Origin: Bettongia penicillata ogilbyi
Lineage: Eukaryota; Chordata; Mammalia; Diprotodontia; Potoroidae
NCBI GenBank assembly: GCA_023548195.1
Contig: JAJHZJ010000336.1
Coordinates: 2,894,704 to 2,958,703, forward strand
Reading direction: 5' to 3'
Length of the DNA stretch: 64,000 bases
The notes beneath the pieces are model-generated. The model was given only the letters and a program-made list of their open reading frames with translations. It did not search any database and was not told the origin of the DNA. Positions 11,840-24,842 of this stretch are shown piece by piece. Position 1 is the first letter of the stretch. Each line of letters begins with the position of its first letter. The position numbers and the translations under genes are program-made.

Positions 11840-12255
11840 TCTATTGCCTTTATTAAGAAGATTGTATCATATAACCTATATCAAATTGCTCACTATCTGT
11901 GGGAGGGGAAGGAGGGAAAGAGAGTATTGGAGAACTCAAAAACTTTTAAAAATGAAATGTTAAAAATTGTTTTTATGTGTAATTGGAAAAATATTAAGAT
12001 TAAAAAGATTGTATGCACATCTTTATTAAGAAGATTGTATGCTTCTTTGTATGCACATCTCAGAGGACAAAAGGAAAAGAGTTGTTGGCCGAAAATCATA
12101 AATTACCTAGGAAGGAACTCCCTTTTGGATAAGAACTGCTGAGAAAACTGGAGATCAATCTGACAGGAATGAGGCTTAGCCCAGGTTGTTATGCCATTTT
12201 CCACAGTAAATTCAAAATTGATGTGTGACCAGAATACTAAAGATCATACCCCATG
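11840..12255 (+). repeat. Two L1 fragments
   Basis: 11870-12005 is an L1 3' end ('ATCAAATTGCTCACTATCTG', 'TTTTTATGTGTAATTGGAAA'). 12066-12255 translates piecewise to the part of L1 ORF2 downstream of the reverse transcriptase. Both are decayed. Confidence 0.55.
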
Positions 12256-12464
12256 TTGTAGGCCAGGATACTGTTGGAACTGAAGAGGTGTCAGTTAAAT
12301 CCCAAAACTGGTGCTAAGGCCATGGCTGGACTCCTTTTAGGGGATATTCAGAGCCAGTCAATAGTTGTTAGGTCTTATCTTTGACCTAAATGATATTACC
12401 CAACTTGAGCTCTCTCCTTGCTTCCTCTTTAGCTCTAAAACCTTTTGGATTGTTTTTTTAAAAA

Positions 12465-12670
12465 AGTCCAATGTGTGGTCAGAGCTTATCTGGATTATTA
12501 TGTCCATTTCTGGAAACCATATTTCAAGGAAGGCATTGACAAATCAGAAAAAGGTCACCAAGGTATTGATGAAACTGGAAAAGGATGAGTAATGGTTGAA
12601 CAAACTGAAATATTTATCCTATAGAAGACAAGGCTGCAGGATCACTGTATAGTGAAATTTGAGGGACACT
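12465..12670 (+). repeat. CR1/L3-like LINE fragment
   Basis: 'CATATTTCAAGGAAGGCATT' followed by 'GAAAAAGGTCACCAAGGTAT' matches the pattern downstream of the reverse transcriptase domain in CR1/L3 elements. Confidence 0.45.
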
Positions 12671-13230
12671 GAGAAACTATCCCTCTTTCCTCTCTAGCTT
12701 CAATTCCTTACTATTAGAATTTATAGTGGAAAATAAAGTCAGGAATATTGTCTTATGAAAATACCTTTGAAAATATCCCTTAGAGTTCAGGATTGTTACC
12801 CCCCCCCCCTCAGTATTTAGAAGTAGTATGAATAGATTTTAGTTTTTATCAAATAGAAAAGTATAGTCTTATTGCTTTTCACCAGCATTTTATCTCAAAG
12901 AAGACAAGACAGCACAGGTCTGTGAAGTATTTTAGCAGGTTTTACTGGACATAAACAAGAAGGAGCGCCCTGTTCCCTAGGAGACCACAGGAATGTGAAA
13001 CCATAAGAGACCAGGTTAAGGTAACCAGAGGATGAATTTAGGCATTAAAGTGTACAAAAAAGAACCGGACTATTATCAAGACATTGGAGTTCTCCCACTG
13101 GAGCTTGGACTGTACATATACCCACTGTAGCAATGCTGTTTTTATTGAGAATAATTTCTCAGTTTCATCTTTGTAAGCCTAACTTGATGTCTGGTGAATA
13201 ACAGACATTTAACAAATGCTTATTAGATGT

Positions 13231-13569
13231 GTGTGTGTGTGTGTGTGTGTATGTGTGTGTGTTCGTCCTTCACTGCCAAAGAAGACCATGCCATCAGAGA
13301 AATGATGACATGACTTGCACTTGACTTTGTTTTGAGTGAGAGAGGGCTGTGCAAGTTACCAGCCTCACTTCTCCTCCAGAGGCATCTGAATCCAGTGACC
13401 AGATATTCATCAGGATGACTGGAGATGATCCAGGATGAGGCGACTGAGGTTAAGTGACTTGCCCAAGGTCACACAGCTAGTGAGTGTCAAGTGTCTGAGG
13501 TGAAATTTGAACTCAGGTTCTCCAGACTGCTGCACTGGTGCTCTATCCACTGCACCACCTAGCTGCCCC
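13231..13569 (-). repeat. tRNA-headed SINE with (TG)n tail and target duplication
   Basis: This SINE is flanked by a perfect 10-bp duplication TATTAGATGT (13221-13230 and 13570-13579). On the plus strand it begins with (TG)n, the complement of its own (CA)n tail. It ends at the tRNA-like head ('GCACCACCTAGCTGCCCC'). The middle differs from the SINE at 195; a second copy sits at 24872-25185. Confidence 0.85.
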
Positions 13570-13579
13570 TATTAGATGT

Positions 13580-14560
13580 AGTACATTTTGAATGGAGAAT
13601 ATGTTGGAACTTACTGAGATTAGAACTATAAGGAGAAAAAAGGGTCAAGAATGATGATAAGGATTGGGAACCTAAACTAGTGAGAAAAGAACCCCAAGTC
13701 TATCAAATGACTATTTGCCCTTAATACTATCTGCTCTGAACTGCCCTCCCTGTATGAATGGTACCTTTTGTATTGTTTTGTGTTTTTATTATTTATATCA
13801 GACTCCTTCAGGGCTGCTTACACAGGGCTTCTTTTTGAAGTCTGAATTATTTTACTATTTTAGTAGCGGAAAATTAGAAAATTTAGAGTACCTTGCCTCT
13901 AAGGGACTGGATATGGTAGGAACAATTTTATGCAAATTAGGCTGGTTTTCCTTTAAGGGGATAGGAATGGCCTTCTTAGAATTTCTATTGCTTTGGCTGC
14001 CCTGTTACCTGAGCCATAAAATGACCAAACTATGGGGAACTTATCCTAGAGATTTTAGAGAATTTCTCTGCAGAGGTTTAAGGGAGTAGTATTTCAACCT
14101 TATTCTGTATTGATTTGATTGCATTTTGTTGTCTCCAAGTGTCTCATTGCACCCTAATCCTAAGGCTGAACCATTGACCTATGTCAAACTAGGCCTAAAC
14201 CAGGACATTCTGTCTACCCATCCTGCTGCTGATCAACTGTGACCAAGGAAGCCAGAACCTCGGGACCTTGCAAACACAAGATTTTATCCAAGGCAGGTTA
14301 TATCCATCTTGGAACTGTCATTCAGTCTATAATCAAAGAAATTCAAAATGTACGAGGAAGCTAGGCCTCTACCATGTGGTCTCAGGCTTACCCAAGCAGA
14401 ACATGGACCCCAGCCATGTACTCACAGCACCATAGCTGCTGAGGTAGGAGGAGGAGGACTTCCTCCCCCAAGTCCTTCTAGAAAAGGCTTGGATAGTTGT
14501 GCCATGATCTACAAAAGGGAAAAAAAGAGCTGTTGACTTCTTCTAACCTGAACAATCCTT
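13580..14560 (+). other. Possible decayed retroviral 3' segment (weak)
   Basis: An open stretch at 13715-14089 ends with a hydrophobic segment (about residues 93-110) and a short basic tail, reminiscent of a retroviral envelope C-terminus. A purine-rich run AAAAGGGAAAAAAAGAGC (14513-14530) is followed by TG, as at a polypurine tract and LTR start. I could not identify a matching LTR end or any other viral region. This may be chance. Confidence 0.2.
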
Positions 14561-15560
14561 TTGCCCATTGTTCCTGGTCCTTTCATTAATGTTTTACTTC
14601 TCCCTATTTATATGTAAAAGAAAATTCTGTAGCTGCTCAGCCTTGTTTGTGGTACAAGTAGAAATTTGGAGAAAAGTCTGGAAAGCTTTAGTGAAACTAA
14701 GACACAGGGAAGAAAGACCAGAGAGTGACTCTGTTTGGACATCAAAAATGAAACGAAGGCACAATAAACAGTACCTCTAAGCAAGAATTAACCTTCATAA
14801 ATAGAGTCTAAATTTAAAACAGAGACTAATAACCTAAATGTAAACTGAGCCACAGACCTAGGACTTAAGAGAGCCAGTACATGGGAAAGGAGTGCTTATA
14901 TTTAGAAATGGGTCCCCTTGCTCTTCTGATAAAATGCAACACCAACAGACTCCTCTCTTGTTCCCCTTTTATATTCTTAACAAATCAGAGCCTCTCCCCA
15001 AGTGGACAGTACTTAATTCCATGTTACAAACATGCTAATGTTTGCCCATATAATGTGTGGCTCACATGTAACTGCATATGCTCATTGATGCCTCAGTTAC
15101 AGCATGTTTTAACTCTGCTTCTGTTTTTATATTTGCTTGTGTATGATTATTTGCTTCTGTGTAAGAATCATGCATCTACTATTGGTACATTTGTCCAATA
15201 TCTGTGTATAATTTTGCTTTTGGCTTATTTGCACATATGTTGCTATCTATCTGTGTTTTTGTTATTTCACATTCCGGCTTGGTTTTGCCATTAAGCTAAT
15301 TTTTTCATGTATGGAAAGGCATCAACAGCTATGATGCATGTATGTAATGTATCATGCATGTAATTTATACCTGCAATCCCTGAAGCAGTCCGTCAAGCAA
15401 TGATTTACTCTGTGCTTTATCAGTTGCATGTATTATTGATGTATATTTTCTCTGAATGGCACCCTAGAACGCAGGGTTTATCATTCATTCACCTGGGCCC
15501 TCACTGCAGCAAGGCAATCCTTTTATTTCTCACTAATTGATTCCCTAACTCACTCCTTAT
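14561..15560. other. No gene recognised
   Basis: This is AT-rich sequence with one 137-codon open frame (14881-15294) that is hydrophobic but has no recognisable domain and no splice context. A short ATGCATG-rich stretch lies near 15333-15360. I see nothing else to report. Confidence 0.4.
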
Positions 15561-17350
15561 AAAAGCTTCTCCCTTCCCTCTTTTTCTCAACTGGGGATCT
15601 TCCTTTTATTGAGAAAATTGAAGCTATTCACAATGAGATTTCTCTTTTCTCTTTCTTTTCATCTCAAAACCTTTTGGCTTTCCTGACTTTCTCCTGCTTT
15701 CCTATAGGCTTTGATAACAAAGTGACTCCTCCTTGAAAAGATCAACCCCTCTACGTGTGCCCTTGATCCTATACCTCCCTGATTCCTTCCCTCCTGGTTC
15801 CTTCCATCAAACACACCCAAGTCTCCTCATCCTCAAAGTATTTTCACTAGATCTTACCATCCCCTCAAGCTTTTGTATATTATCTCTACTTCCTTTTTCA
15901 GTCAAATTCCTAGAAAAAAATCTGTCTACATTTATTGCCTCCTCTTCACTCTCTTCTCAACATTTTTTGCAATCTGGTTTCTGACCTCATCACTTAAATG
16001 AAACTGCTCTTTCCAAAGATAGCAGTGATTTCCTAATTCACAGATATGATGGTCTTTTATCAGTCTTCATACTTTTAAACTTATCTTCTTCCTCTGACAG
16101 CTAATAGATCAGAAGATCATGCTCTCTTCTTCTTTCCTCTCTGGGCTTTCACAACACCATTTCCTCCTGGTTCTCCTCATCTGACCATTCCTTCTCTGCT
16201 TTGCCCACTCATTATCCATATTACACTCCCTAACTCTGAGTGTTCCCAAGGCTCTGCCCTGCAACCTCGTCCCTTCTCTTACTATACTCTCTCTCAGTGA
16301 TATCATTAGCTTGCATGGGTTTAATTATCATCTCAGTAAAGATGATCCACAGATATATCTATCTATGCATATATACGTATGTGTGTGTGTGTGTTTGTGT
16401 GCAAACACACACAAAACCTCAGTCTCTCTTCTGACCTTCATTCTCACATCACCAATTGCCCACTGGATATGTCAAAATAAATGACTTCTGAAACTGGAGA
16501 CAAAACAAACTTACCTTGCCCCAAACTGAACTAATTTCCTTCAAACCTACCCCTTTTCCAAGTTCCCCTATTTCAGTCAAACATATCACCGTTCTGTCTT
16601 CCAGGTTTACAGCAGGTGTTTTCATTTACTCCCCTCTTCATATATCCGATCAACCGCCATATTTTTCGATTTCTACCTCCAACACATCTCCCATCTGACC
16701 TCTTCTCTCTACTCATGTAGTCACCCCCTTAATTCAGGCCCTTATCACCTTTTACCTAGACTATTGCAACAGACTCCTAATTGGTCTCTGCGTCAAATCT
16801 CTTTCCACTCCAGGCCATCCTCCATAAAGATGCCAAAGTGGTTTTTTTTTTCCTAAGATACAGGTCGACTCTGTCACTCCATGACACAAGATTTTCTATT
16901 TTCTCTAGTATAAAATATACAAGCTCCTCTGTTTAAGTTCTTTACAACCTGGCCCCAACCTCTCTTTCCAGTCTCATAATACGTTAGTCCCCTTCCTGAA
17001 CTCTACTATTCAGCCAAACTGGCCATCTCTTTGTTCCTCACATTTGACATTCCATCATTCATCTCCATGGCTTTTCACTGGCTACCCTCATTCCTTACCT
17101 CTGTCTTTTCCTTCTTGATAGCGCTCAGGTAACTCCATCTTACATGAAGCCTTCCTTAATCCCCCCAGTCACTAGTACTCTCCAACTCTAAATGCTTTAT
17201 ATTTAACTGTATAAATAAAATATTTATTATTTTAATATTATGCATATAGTTATATATGTACTTATAATCTTCTCCATTAGAGTATAAGCTCTTTGCAACC
17301 AGTGATTTTTTTGTATTTGTATTCTTAGTAGCTGATACACAATCATTTAT
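15561..17350 (+). repeat. L2-clade LINE, reverse transcriptase region to 3' end
   Basis: Decayed L2 sequence. About 16230-16370 retains a reverse-transcriptase-like stretch with an 'LSDIIS' motif and a degenerate YADD. 16720-16850 carries the 'CTTATCACCTTTTACCTAGA' block, and the tail ends near 17350. A TG microsatellite at 16378-16412 interrupts it. Several frameshifts are present. Confidence 0.7.
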
Positions 17351-18510
17351 GATACTACTCTCTACTCATAGTCACAGGTTGGGTTACCTGGGGGTGACTG
17401 ACTTCTCTTAAGGTTCTGTCAACACTGGGTAACTCTGAAAGAGCCAAGGTTCTCATTTAAGTATATTTAAGTCTCATGTAAAGATCCCCTTATATTAATC
17501 TGGACATGTGGGGTTGAGTTTGAATGTGATGTGGTTGCCTTCTTGTAATAAATACTAAGATAGGACTCCCACTGAGCAAAGGGTGATTCCCTAAAACCTT
17601 GGCTTTTTTCCCTTTCTGAAATCTTTTCCCCTTAGACCTAATTTTCTTTCTAAGGTCTATAGGCAGTCTTTCTTCAAAAGTCACACTACTGAAGCCATCC
17701 CTATTCTAAGGTAATTTGCTTTTCTCATTTGTCTGCTGCTCAGTTAACAACCAGTCCCACACCAGTGCTACCAGTGGACTCTGCTACTGACTGGTTGTTG
17801 GTTGGATCTCTGAGAGCTCTGATAGATCTCCCAAACTTATAAGGTCACTGTGTCCTGGCAATTGTCAATGAACAATTCCATCTGAAGATATTCATTCACT
17901 TAAGCTAGGGGAAAACGAATGCAAAAGAAACAAAAGTGTCATGTGCTCTTGGCCACCGGGTAGCTGGGTGGGAAATGTAGATTGCTTGGCCCTACTATCC
18001 CTTAGCTCACAGTAGTTCTTGTCTCACTCACTGCTAGAAGGAAAAAAGTGAAAAGATGGTTAGTTCCCTTTGTATTTTAAGTCAGTTCCAGTTTGGTACA
18101 TCCTGCATCATCAGTGCTTTCAGCTCCTCAGCCAGTTAGAAGATGTTTTTATCACAGAATAGCAACTTAATAATACGACTAAAACCTCAACATTCCAAGA
18201 AGTTGCTAAGCCAGGAACCAGGCAGGAAAATATGTGTACATGCTTAAGGACTGGATCTTCATTGGCCAATTCTTTCCTTATGCTAGCATAGTTCCTGACA
18301 TGCAATACATCTTTAATAAATATTTGCTGATAGGTCCAAAAATATACTCAAACACAATTTTTTTAAAAGACTGAACAAAAGAAGCCTATTATTTATTTTT
18401 TAAACGTACAAGTATATTAACTTTAACGATATCAGAAAATCAAATTTTCTGTGTCCCATTATGAAACTTTTTTCCTGAGATTTTATTGATTTTACAGTTA
18501 TTGAGATAAT
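17351..18510. other. No gene recognised
   Basis: Mixed unique sequence with no convincing exon. A short tail-like segment 'CATCTTTAATAAATATTTGC' near 18308 may be the end of another L2. Confidence 0.4.
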
Positions 18511-18519
18511 TATAGTCTG

Positions 18520-20845
18520 TATATATTGTTTTTCTTCTGTTTTCTTCATTCTGCTTTCAAACTTCAAATGCTTTCCCGTTTTTCCTCATATTCCTTATAT
18601 TTGTCCTTCCTATCGTATAATAAAATGTTATTACATTCATATATCACAGCCTCTTTGGCAGATTGCTCTATCAGCCCCACTCTGTCACTTACCTTCAATC
18701 TCTTCATCTCTACTGGCTGTTTCCCTACTGCCTACAAACACACAAAAAGTCCTCTCTGGATTCATCCATTCCCCTCTAGCCATTGTCTCATAGCTCTCTT
18801 TCCTTTTTGTGGCTGAAGAAGAGAAAAGGCCATTTATAATAGATACCTCTATTTTCTCTCTTCTTGATCTCTTCTCAACTCTTTACAGTTAAAGACCTCA
18901 TCATTTATAATTACTGACTTTATCGCTCAACCCAAACTGCTCTCTCTAAAATTACGAACATTATTTTAATTTGCCAAATCGAATGACCTTTACTTAATAC
19001 TCATTCTTCATGACCCCTCTGCAGCCTCGAATACTGCTGATCACTATTTTCTCCTTAATATTTTCTTCTCTTTAGGTTTTCATGGTATTACTCACTCCTG
19101 GTTCTCCTCTTACTTATTTGACTACTCCTTGGTCTCCTTTGCTGGATCTTCATCCGGGTCAATGCTGCTAACCACAGGAATCCCACAGTGCTCTGTCTTG
19201 ATTCTGCTTCTTTTTTTCCTCTATACTATTTTCACTTGGTGATCTCGTTAGCTCCTATGGGTCCATTTGTCTTCTCTATGCTGATGACCATCAAATCTAC
19301 TTATCCAGCTTAAACATGTCATCTCCATTTGTCATTTGGACATCTCAGATTGGATGTCTAGTAAGCATCTTAAATTCAACATGTCCAAAAATGAACTTAT
19401 TCTCTTTCTCCCAAAATTTCCATACTCCTCCACCATCCTCTCAGTCCTTATTCTCTATTATCCGCCTCCCTCCCCTCACCATATCCAATCTGTTGCCAAC
19501 GCCCTATCACATAGACACACCTCATTTTATTGTACTTTGCTTTACGGTGCTTCATGGATAGTGTGTTTTTTACAAATTGAAAATCTGTCAATCAAGTGTA
19601 TTAGAACCATTTTTCTAATAGTATGTGCTCACATTGTGTCTGTGTCACATTTTGGTAATTCTTGCAATACTTCACATTTTTGGATGATTATTATATCTAG
19701 TATTGTGATCTTTGAATTGAAATTGGGGAATCATGAACCACACCCATGTCAGACAGTGAACTTAACAGGGGCATTCTGACTGTGTCACCAGCGTTCTCCA
19801 GTCTCTCTTCTCCTTGAGTCTTCCTGTTCCCTGAGGCACAATACGGAGTCAGGCAGTGCAGCACACTTCATTGTTGTTTTATTTTAAGAAACTACCGTGG
19901 CCAGCCCAGCCTTCAGCAGCCACCACCATGATCAGTCAGCAGTCATCAACATTGAGGCAAGACCCTCCACTAGCAAAAAGAATACATCTCTCTCAACGCT
20001 TAGATGATGGTTGGCATTATTTGACAATAAACTATTTTAAGTACACTGTTTCTTTAGACTTAATACCGTTGCACACTTAAAAGAGTACAACATAATGTGA
20101 ATGTAACTTTTATATGCACTAGGAAACAAAAAAATTCATGCGACTTGCTTTATTACTATATTTGCTTTATTTCGATTGTCTGACACCAAATCCATGATAT
20201 CTCTGAGGTACGTGTGTACTTTTGTAACAGCTCTCTCATATGCCCCCTTCTCTCCCCTGACACTCCAAAGCTCCAAGTCCTCATCACCTCATGCTGGGAA
20301 TATTGCAGTAGCCTGCTGGCTGATCTTCCTACCACAAATCTCAGGTCAACCTCTACTCAGCGGTTAAAATAATCTTCCTAAAGTCAAGGTCTGACCATTT
20401 CACTCCTGCCTCCTTCTCAAGTCAGTAAATTTTAGTAATTACCACTGGGTAAAATGTAAAATCCTCTGTTTAGAGTTTGAAGGTCTTCATTACCTGGCCC
20501 TCACCTACATTTCCAGTCTTTTTACATCTTATACCCTTCTACATGCTATGCCTAGAATGAATTCTGGTTTCCCTGGCTTCCTTCAAATTCCAGCTAAAAT
20601 CCCACCTTTCTATAGGAAGACTTTCTTGATCCCCCGTTAATTCTAGTGCCTCCCCTCTGTTGATTATTTGCAATTTATCCTTTCTATATCTTGTTTGTAC
20701 AGAGTTGTTTGCACGTTTCCCCTTTTATACTGCTTGAAAGCAGGAGATGTCTTTTATAGTTCTTTGTATCCCTATCATTTTGCACAGTGCCTGGCATTTT
20801 GTAGGTATTTAATAAATATTTATTGACTGATAATTTTTTCAGTCA
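18520..20845 (+). repeat. L2-clade LINE interrupted by a Tigger1-like element
   Basis: The left part (18520-19510) decodes in pieces to L2 reverse transcriptase, with a YADD-like 'YADDHQIYLS' near 19280. The right part resumes at 20218 ('CATATGCCCCCTTCTCTCCC') and runs to the L2 tail 'TATTTAATAAATATTTATTG' (20805-20824). The two parts join at the expected place in the L2 order, so the DNA between them is an insertion. Confidence 0.75.
19511..20216 (+). mobile_element. Tigger1-like (pogo/TcMar) deletion derivative
   Basis: The ends match the asymmetric Tigger1 termini (start near 'ACACCTCATTTTATTGTAC', end near 'ATATCTCTGAGGTACGTGTG') and a TA follows the right end. The 5' part runs to about 19845. 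It then jumps to the last part of the transposase gene: 19872-20026 encodes a peptide containing [19 protein letters not shown], which corresponds to the Tigger1 transposase C-terminus. Nearly all of the DDE domain is missing, so it could move only with help in trans. Confidence 0.85.
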
Positions 20846-20854
20846 TACATTGGC

Positions 20855-21290
20855 ACAAAAACTGGGCACATTTTTCTCTATAATAAACAATATTATTATG
20901 AACAATTTTTTTGAACAAACACATCTTTTTTTTTTTCCCTTTCAGTAACATCCTTAGGATACAGTCCTTGCAGTTGGATCACTAGGTCAGAAGGTATAAA
21001 AAGTTTTGTATCTTTTATTATATAATGTCACATTACTTTCCAAGACCATCATACCAGTTCACACCAGCAGTTGAACAATGCCGATTCTCCACAGCAGTAC
21101 CAACAATGAATTTTGTAATTTTTAACTATAATTGCCAATCTCTTGGGCAGAGTTGTTTTAATTTTCATTTCTCTCGTTATTGGATAGTTTTAAAACTCCA
21201 TCAGCTCATTTGCGTTTCTTCAGAAATTACCCACATTCAATTACTTTGCTTGCAAGATGTTTAGGACACTTTTTTAGTTTCGAAGAATTG
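20855..21290 (-). repeat. Old L1 3' fragment
   Basis: The plus strand shows the same order of blocks as the L1 3' region at 31780-31960 ('GATACAGTCCTTGCAGTTGG', 'ACCAACAATGAATTTTGTAA') but is much more diverged. That implies an ancient L1 in minus orientation. Confidence 0.55.
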
Positions 21291-21332
21291 CACAAATACA
21301 AGACCAGAGAAATCTAGCTGGGTAGCAAGTTG

Positions 21333-21573
21333 TTGCTCAGTCATTCAGCCACGTCCAACTCTTGGTGACCACATTTGGGGTTTTCGTGGCAAAGATACTA
21401 GAGCAGTTTGCTATTTCCTTCTCCAGTTCATTTTACAGATGAGGAAACTGAGGCAAACAGGGTGAAGTGACTTGTCCAACACTACATGATTAGTAAGTGT
21501 CTAAAGCTGGATTTAGAGTCTTCCTAATTCAGGCCCAGCACTGTATCCACTGTACTACCTATCTGTCCCCATG
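21333..21573 (-). repeat. tRNA-headed marsupial SINE, long form
   Basis: Same unit as 195-452, reversed ('CTCAGTCATTCAGCCACGTC', 'CATTTTACAGATGAGGAAAC', ending near 'CACTGTACTACCTATCTGTC'). Confidence 0.85.
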
Positions 21574-21689
21574 ATAAAATACAAACTCCTGAAACATTCG
21601 GTCTGGCCCCAACCTAACTTTCCAGACTTACCTCCTACTGGTCCTATGAATTTTCTGATTCAATTGGGTTGGTATTCTTACTGTTCTTC

Positions 21690-22378
21690 AAAAGAACAAG
21701 AAATCAAGGGGGGAGGTGAGAGGGAAAAAGTGAAGCTTACTCTCATCACATTTGGCTCAAGGAAGGAATAACATGCACACTCAATTTGGTATGAAAATTT
21801 ATCTTACACTACAGGAAAGTGGGGGAGAAGGAGATAAGCAGAGTGGGGGGTGGTGGTGGAAGGGAGGGCAAATGGCAGGAGAGAGTAATTAGAAGTAAAC
21901 ACTCAAGGAGGGACAAGGTCAAAAGGGAATAGAAGAAATGGGGGCAGGATAGGATGGAGGGAAATATAGTTAGTTTTATACAACACGACTATTATGGAAA
22001 TCATTTGCAAAACTACACATATATAGCCTATATTGAATTGCTTGCCCTCACAGTGGGGATGGGTGGGGAGGGAGGAAGGGAGAGAAGTTGGAACTCAGAG
22101 TTTTGGGAATGAAGGTTGAGAGTTGTTTTTGCATACAACTGGGAAATAAGAAATACAGGTAATAGGGTATAGAAATTTATCTTGCCCTACAGGACAAAAG
22201 AGAAGATGAGGATAAGGGATGGGAGGGGTATTATAAGGGAGTGCACATTGGTGGAAGTGGCAATCAGAATGCAAGGCATTTTGCTGTGGGGGAGGGGAGA
22301 GATGGGGAGAAAATTTGGAACTCAAATTTTGTGGAAATGAATGTTTAAAACTTAAAAAAAATAAAAAATAAAAGAGAA
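21690..22378 (+). repeat. HAL1/L1 3' end, 5'-truncated
   Basis: Purine-rich 3' region ending in 'AAAAAAAATAAAAAATAAAA'. It lines up with the 3' part of the full HAL1 at 54512-57388 ('CATTTGCAAAACTACACATA', 'CCCTACAGGACAAAAGAGAA'). No coding part is retained. Confidence 0.7.
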
Positions 22379-22514
22379 CAAAAATTCAAGGTCAGGAGGT
22401 TAAATGTAGAGGGAGACAACAGATTAAGCTCTATGGAGCCAATTCAAGTTAATTCAACAGCTAAGTACATTTAGCATGTGCCGAGCACTGTGTTAGATGC
22501 TAGAGATCGGGATT

Positions 22515-22762
22515 TATTGTTCAGTTGTGTCCGATTCTTCATGACCCCTATTTGAAGTTTTCCTAGCAGAGATATTTGAAATGGTTTGCCACTCCTTCAC
22601 CAGCTCATTTTACAAATGATGAAACAGAGACAAACAGGGTGAAGTGACTTGCCCAGGGTCATACAGCTGGTAAGTATATGAGAGGCTGGATTTGAACTCA
22701 GGAAGATGAGTCTTCCTGACTCCAGGCCCAGCTCTCTATCTACTGTGCCACCTAGCTCCCAG
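22515..22762 (-). repeat. tRNA-headed marsupial SINE, long form
   Basis: Reverse complement of the 195-452 unit ('TTGTTCAGTTGTGTCCGATT', 'GCCCAGGGTCATACAGCTGG', head at 'CTGTGCCACCTAGCTCCCA'). Confidence 0.85.
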
Positions 22763-22944
22763 GGATGGGGATACAAAAGCCAAAATGAAACATTCCCTTC
22801 CCTCAAAGACCTTTTATTCTATTGCATCTACTTTTCTCTCCATATGTCCTGGGCTTTTAGCACAGTGCTTTGCATGTAGAAAACAATACTGCTTCTTCCT
22901 TCTTTCCTAAGGGAAACAACATATATGCTGAAAAATAAATTATA

Positions 22945-23066
22945 TGTATACCCACACACATACATATACAGACATATATACATGCACATACATATATGTA
23001 TATTTTTTATATATGTATGCATATGTATGTATATATACATGCACACACACACACACATACATTTCT
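22945..23066. repeat. TA/CA alternating simple repeat
   Basis: An imperfect run of ATAC, ATAT and ACAC units ending in a short (CA)n. Confidence 0.85.
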
Positions 23067-24230
23067 AGAGAAATGGTCCTAGTACTTGGAGTGATAAGGT
23101 TGGGCTTCCTTTAGGAGGCAGCACTTGGGCTGACCTTCTAAGACAAGAGAGAGGGCTGATGTATGACTCTAAGGCACACAGAATAGATATCTCTAGCCCC
23201 TTCTCCCACCTACCCCCCTTTCTCCAAGGGAAACATTCATTCCTGCCAGCAGGAGGAGAAAGAGATTGGGACCAGAGGCTGCTCCACTTCTCAGAAAGAG
23301 GGGGTACCAGTCTAGAATTATATTCATCTGTTCCCTTAAATAAAAATAAATAAATATAAAGTCTAGGGGATATGATTAGATTTAAACTCACTTCTGATCA
23401 GTTTGCCATTTTGGGAGAGGAAGCTCTATATCCAAGGCTTGACCCTCTCCCATTCAATACCAACTCTACAATAAATACACATAACAAATAGTCAAGACAT
23501 CCATTTATCCAAATCACGTCAAAACAGAAATCAGAGAAGGTATACATAGAAGAATCTATACCAAACAATACAAAATGAAGAGGCTCTCTCCCACTGGGAT
23601 CAAAATAACTTAGCTCACCTGAGAGAGAATGTCACACCCAAGAGGAAATTTCCTAGAGTCTCCAGAGTAGCAAGCTAGGAATGGGGACATGATGGGGACA
23701 GCCAGCTCCTCTCATGCCTCCCCAGAGCCACCTGAAGCCACCTGAAGTGGGATTGATCTCTTTTATCTTCCTTCTTGAAGCTGGAAGCCAGAAGCACTTG
23801 AAGTGACTTGATACTTGGAGTCCCAGAGAGGACTTAAAGTTTGGTAAGTACTGAAGAAGGACTCAAAATGGACTGGTACCCAAAGAGTCCCAAAGAAGAC
23901 TTGGAACATGACTGGAGAAGGCTGGAGCTGCCCTTCATGCAGGGAAGAGTCTTCCTCTCCAGCAATAAAGAGAGTGTTCCATACTTATGGGCTTTGGAAC
24001 TGGGGTTACACTTTGAAGGAAGCTAGGGAATCTATGATGTAGACTGGAAGGGGGAGTGCATTCCAGGTATGGGAGACAGAGGGAACATCAAGCAAAACAG
24101 ACTGGTGCTTGAGTATGTGAAGGGCAATAATGTGCACTGGACCTTGGAAGATAGTCTCAGGCTAGGTGGTAAAGGCCATTAAAAGCCAAATGGAGAAGTA
24201 TGGTATTTTATCCTAGAAGAAAGAAGAGAT
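23067..24230. other. No gene recognised; L2 remnant at the right end
   Basis: Mixed sequence without a convincing exon. About 24040-24220 ('TGCATTCCAGGTATGGGAGA') resembles antisense L2. Confidence 0.4.
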
Positions 24231-24425
24231 TTTGTGCATGGCATAGTATAAAGGGTATTGGATTTTGAGTCCTGGGCCTGGGGTTCAAATTCCAGCTCTG
24301 CTACTTACTATGTAACCTTGGGCAAGTGACTACCTCTTCAAGCCTCAGTTTCCTCATATGTAAGATAATGGGATTGCACCCAATGACCTCTATGGTCTCT
24401 TCCAATTCTAAATCAGCAAAAAGTA
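24231..24425 (+). repeat. MIR-like SINE
   Basis: MIR core with 'ACTTACTATGTAACCTTGGG' and 'CTCAGTTTCCTCATATGTAA'. Confidence 0.75.
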
Positions 24426-24842
24426 CTTAACTTAAGGTCTAAAATAGACATGACATGTTTGTAATCTGCCTTATTTCAGGCAATAAGCTCCATAACTTAC
24501 TTGGGGGATCACAATCTCCTTGTTCTTGTCCAAAGGCAAATATGTTTCCTTCCTGATACCAAAAGTATAATCTCATGATCACACCGTCTATTGCCTCCTA
24601 AAGTTATACGTATATACCCAGGGACCTTACACAATTCTCTTTATCCAATTCCATTTAATAAGCATTTATTAAATTCTCAGTAGATGCCAGGCACTGTAGC
24701 TGGTGGGTGTATAAAGATAAAAGCAAAACCACTTCTGCCCTCAAGCAGATTCTCCTGGGACATTCAATGCATAAGGAGATTGGCAAATATAAATTGCACC
24801 AAATGTACATAAGGACAAATGTACTGAAAAGGACTACCACAC

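Noticed and set aside
19336..19779. 147-codon plus-strand frame
   Set aside because: It runs from L2 reverse transcriptase sequence into the Tigger1-like insertion, so it is a chance fusion of two repeats.
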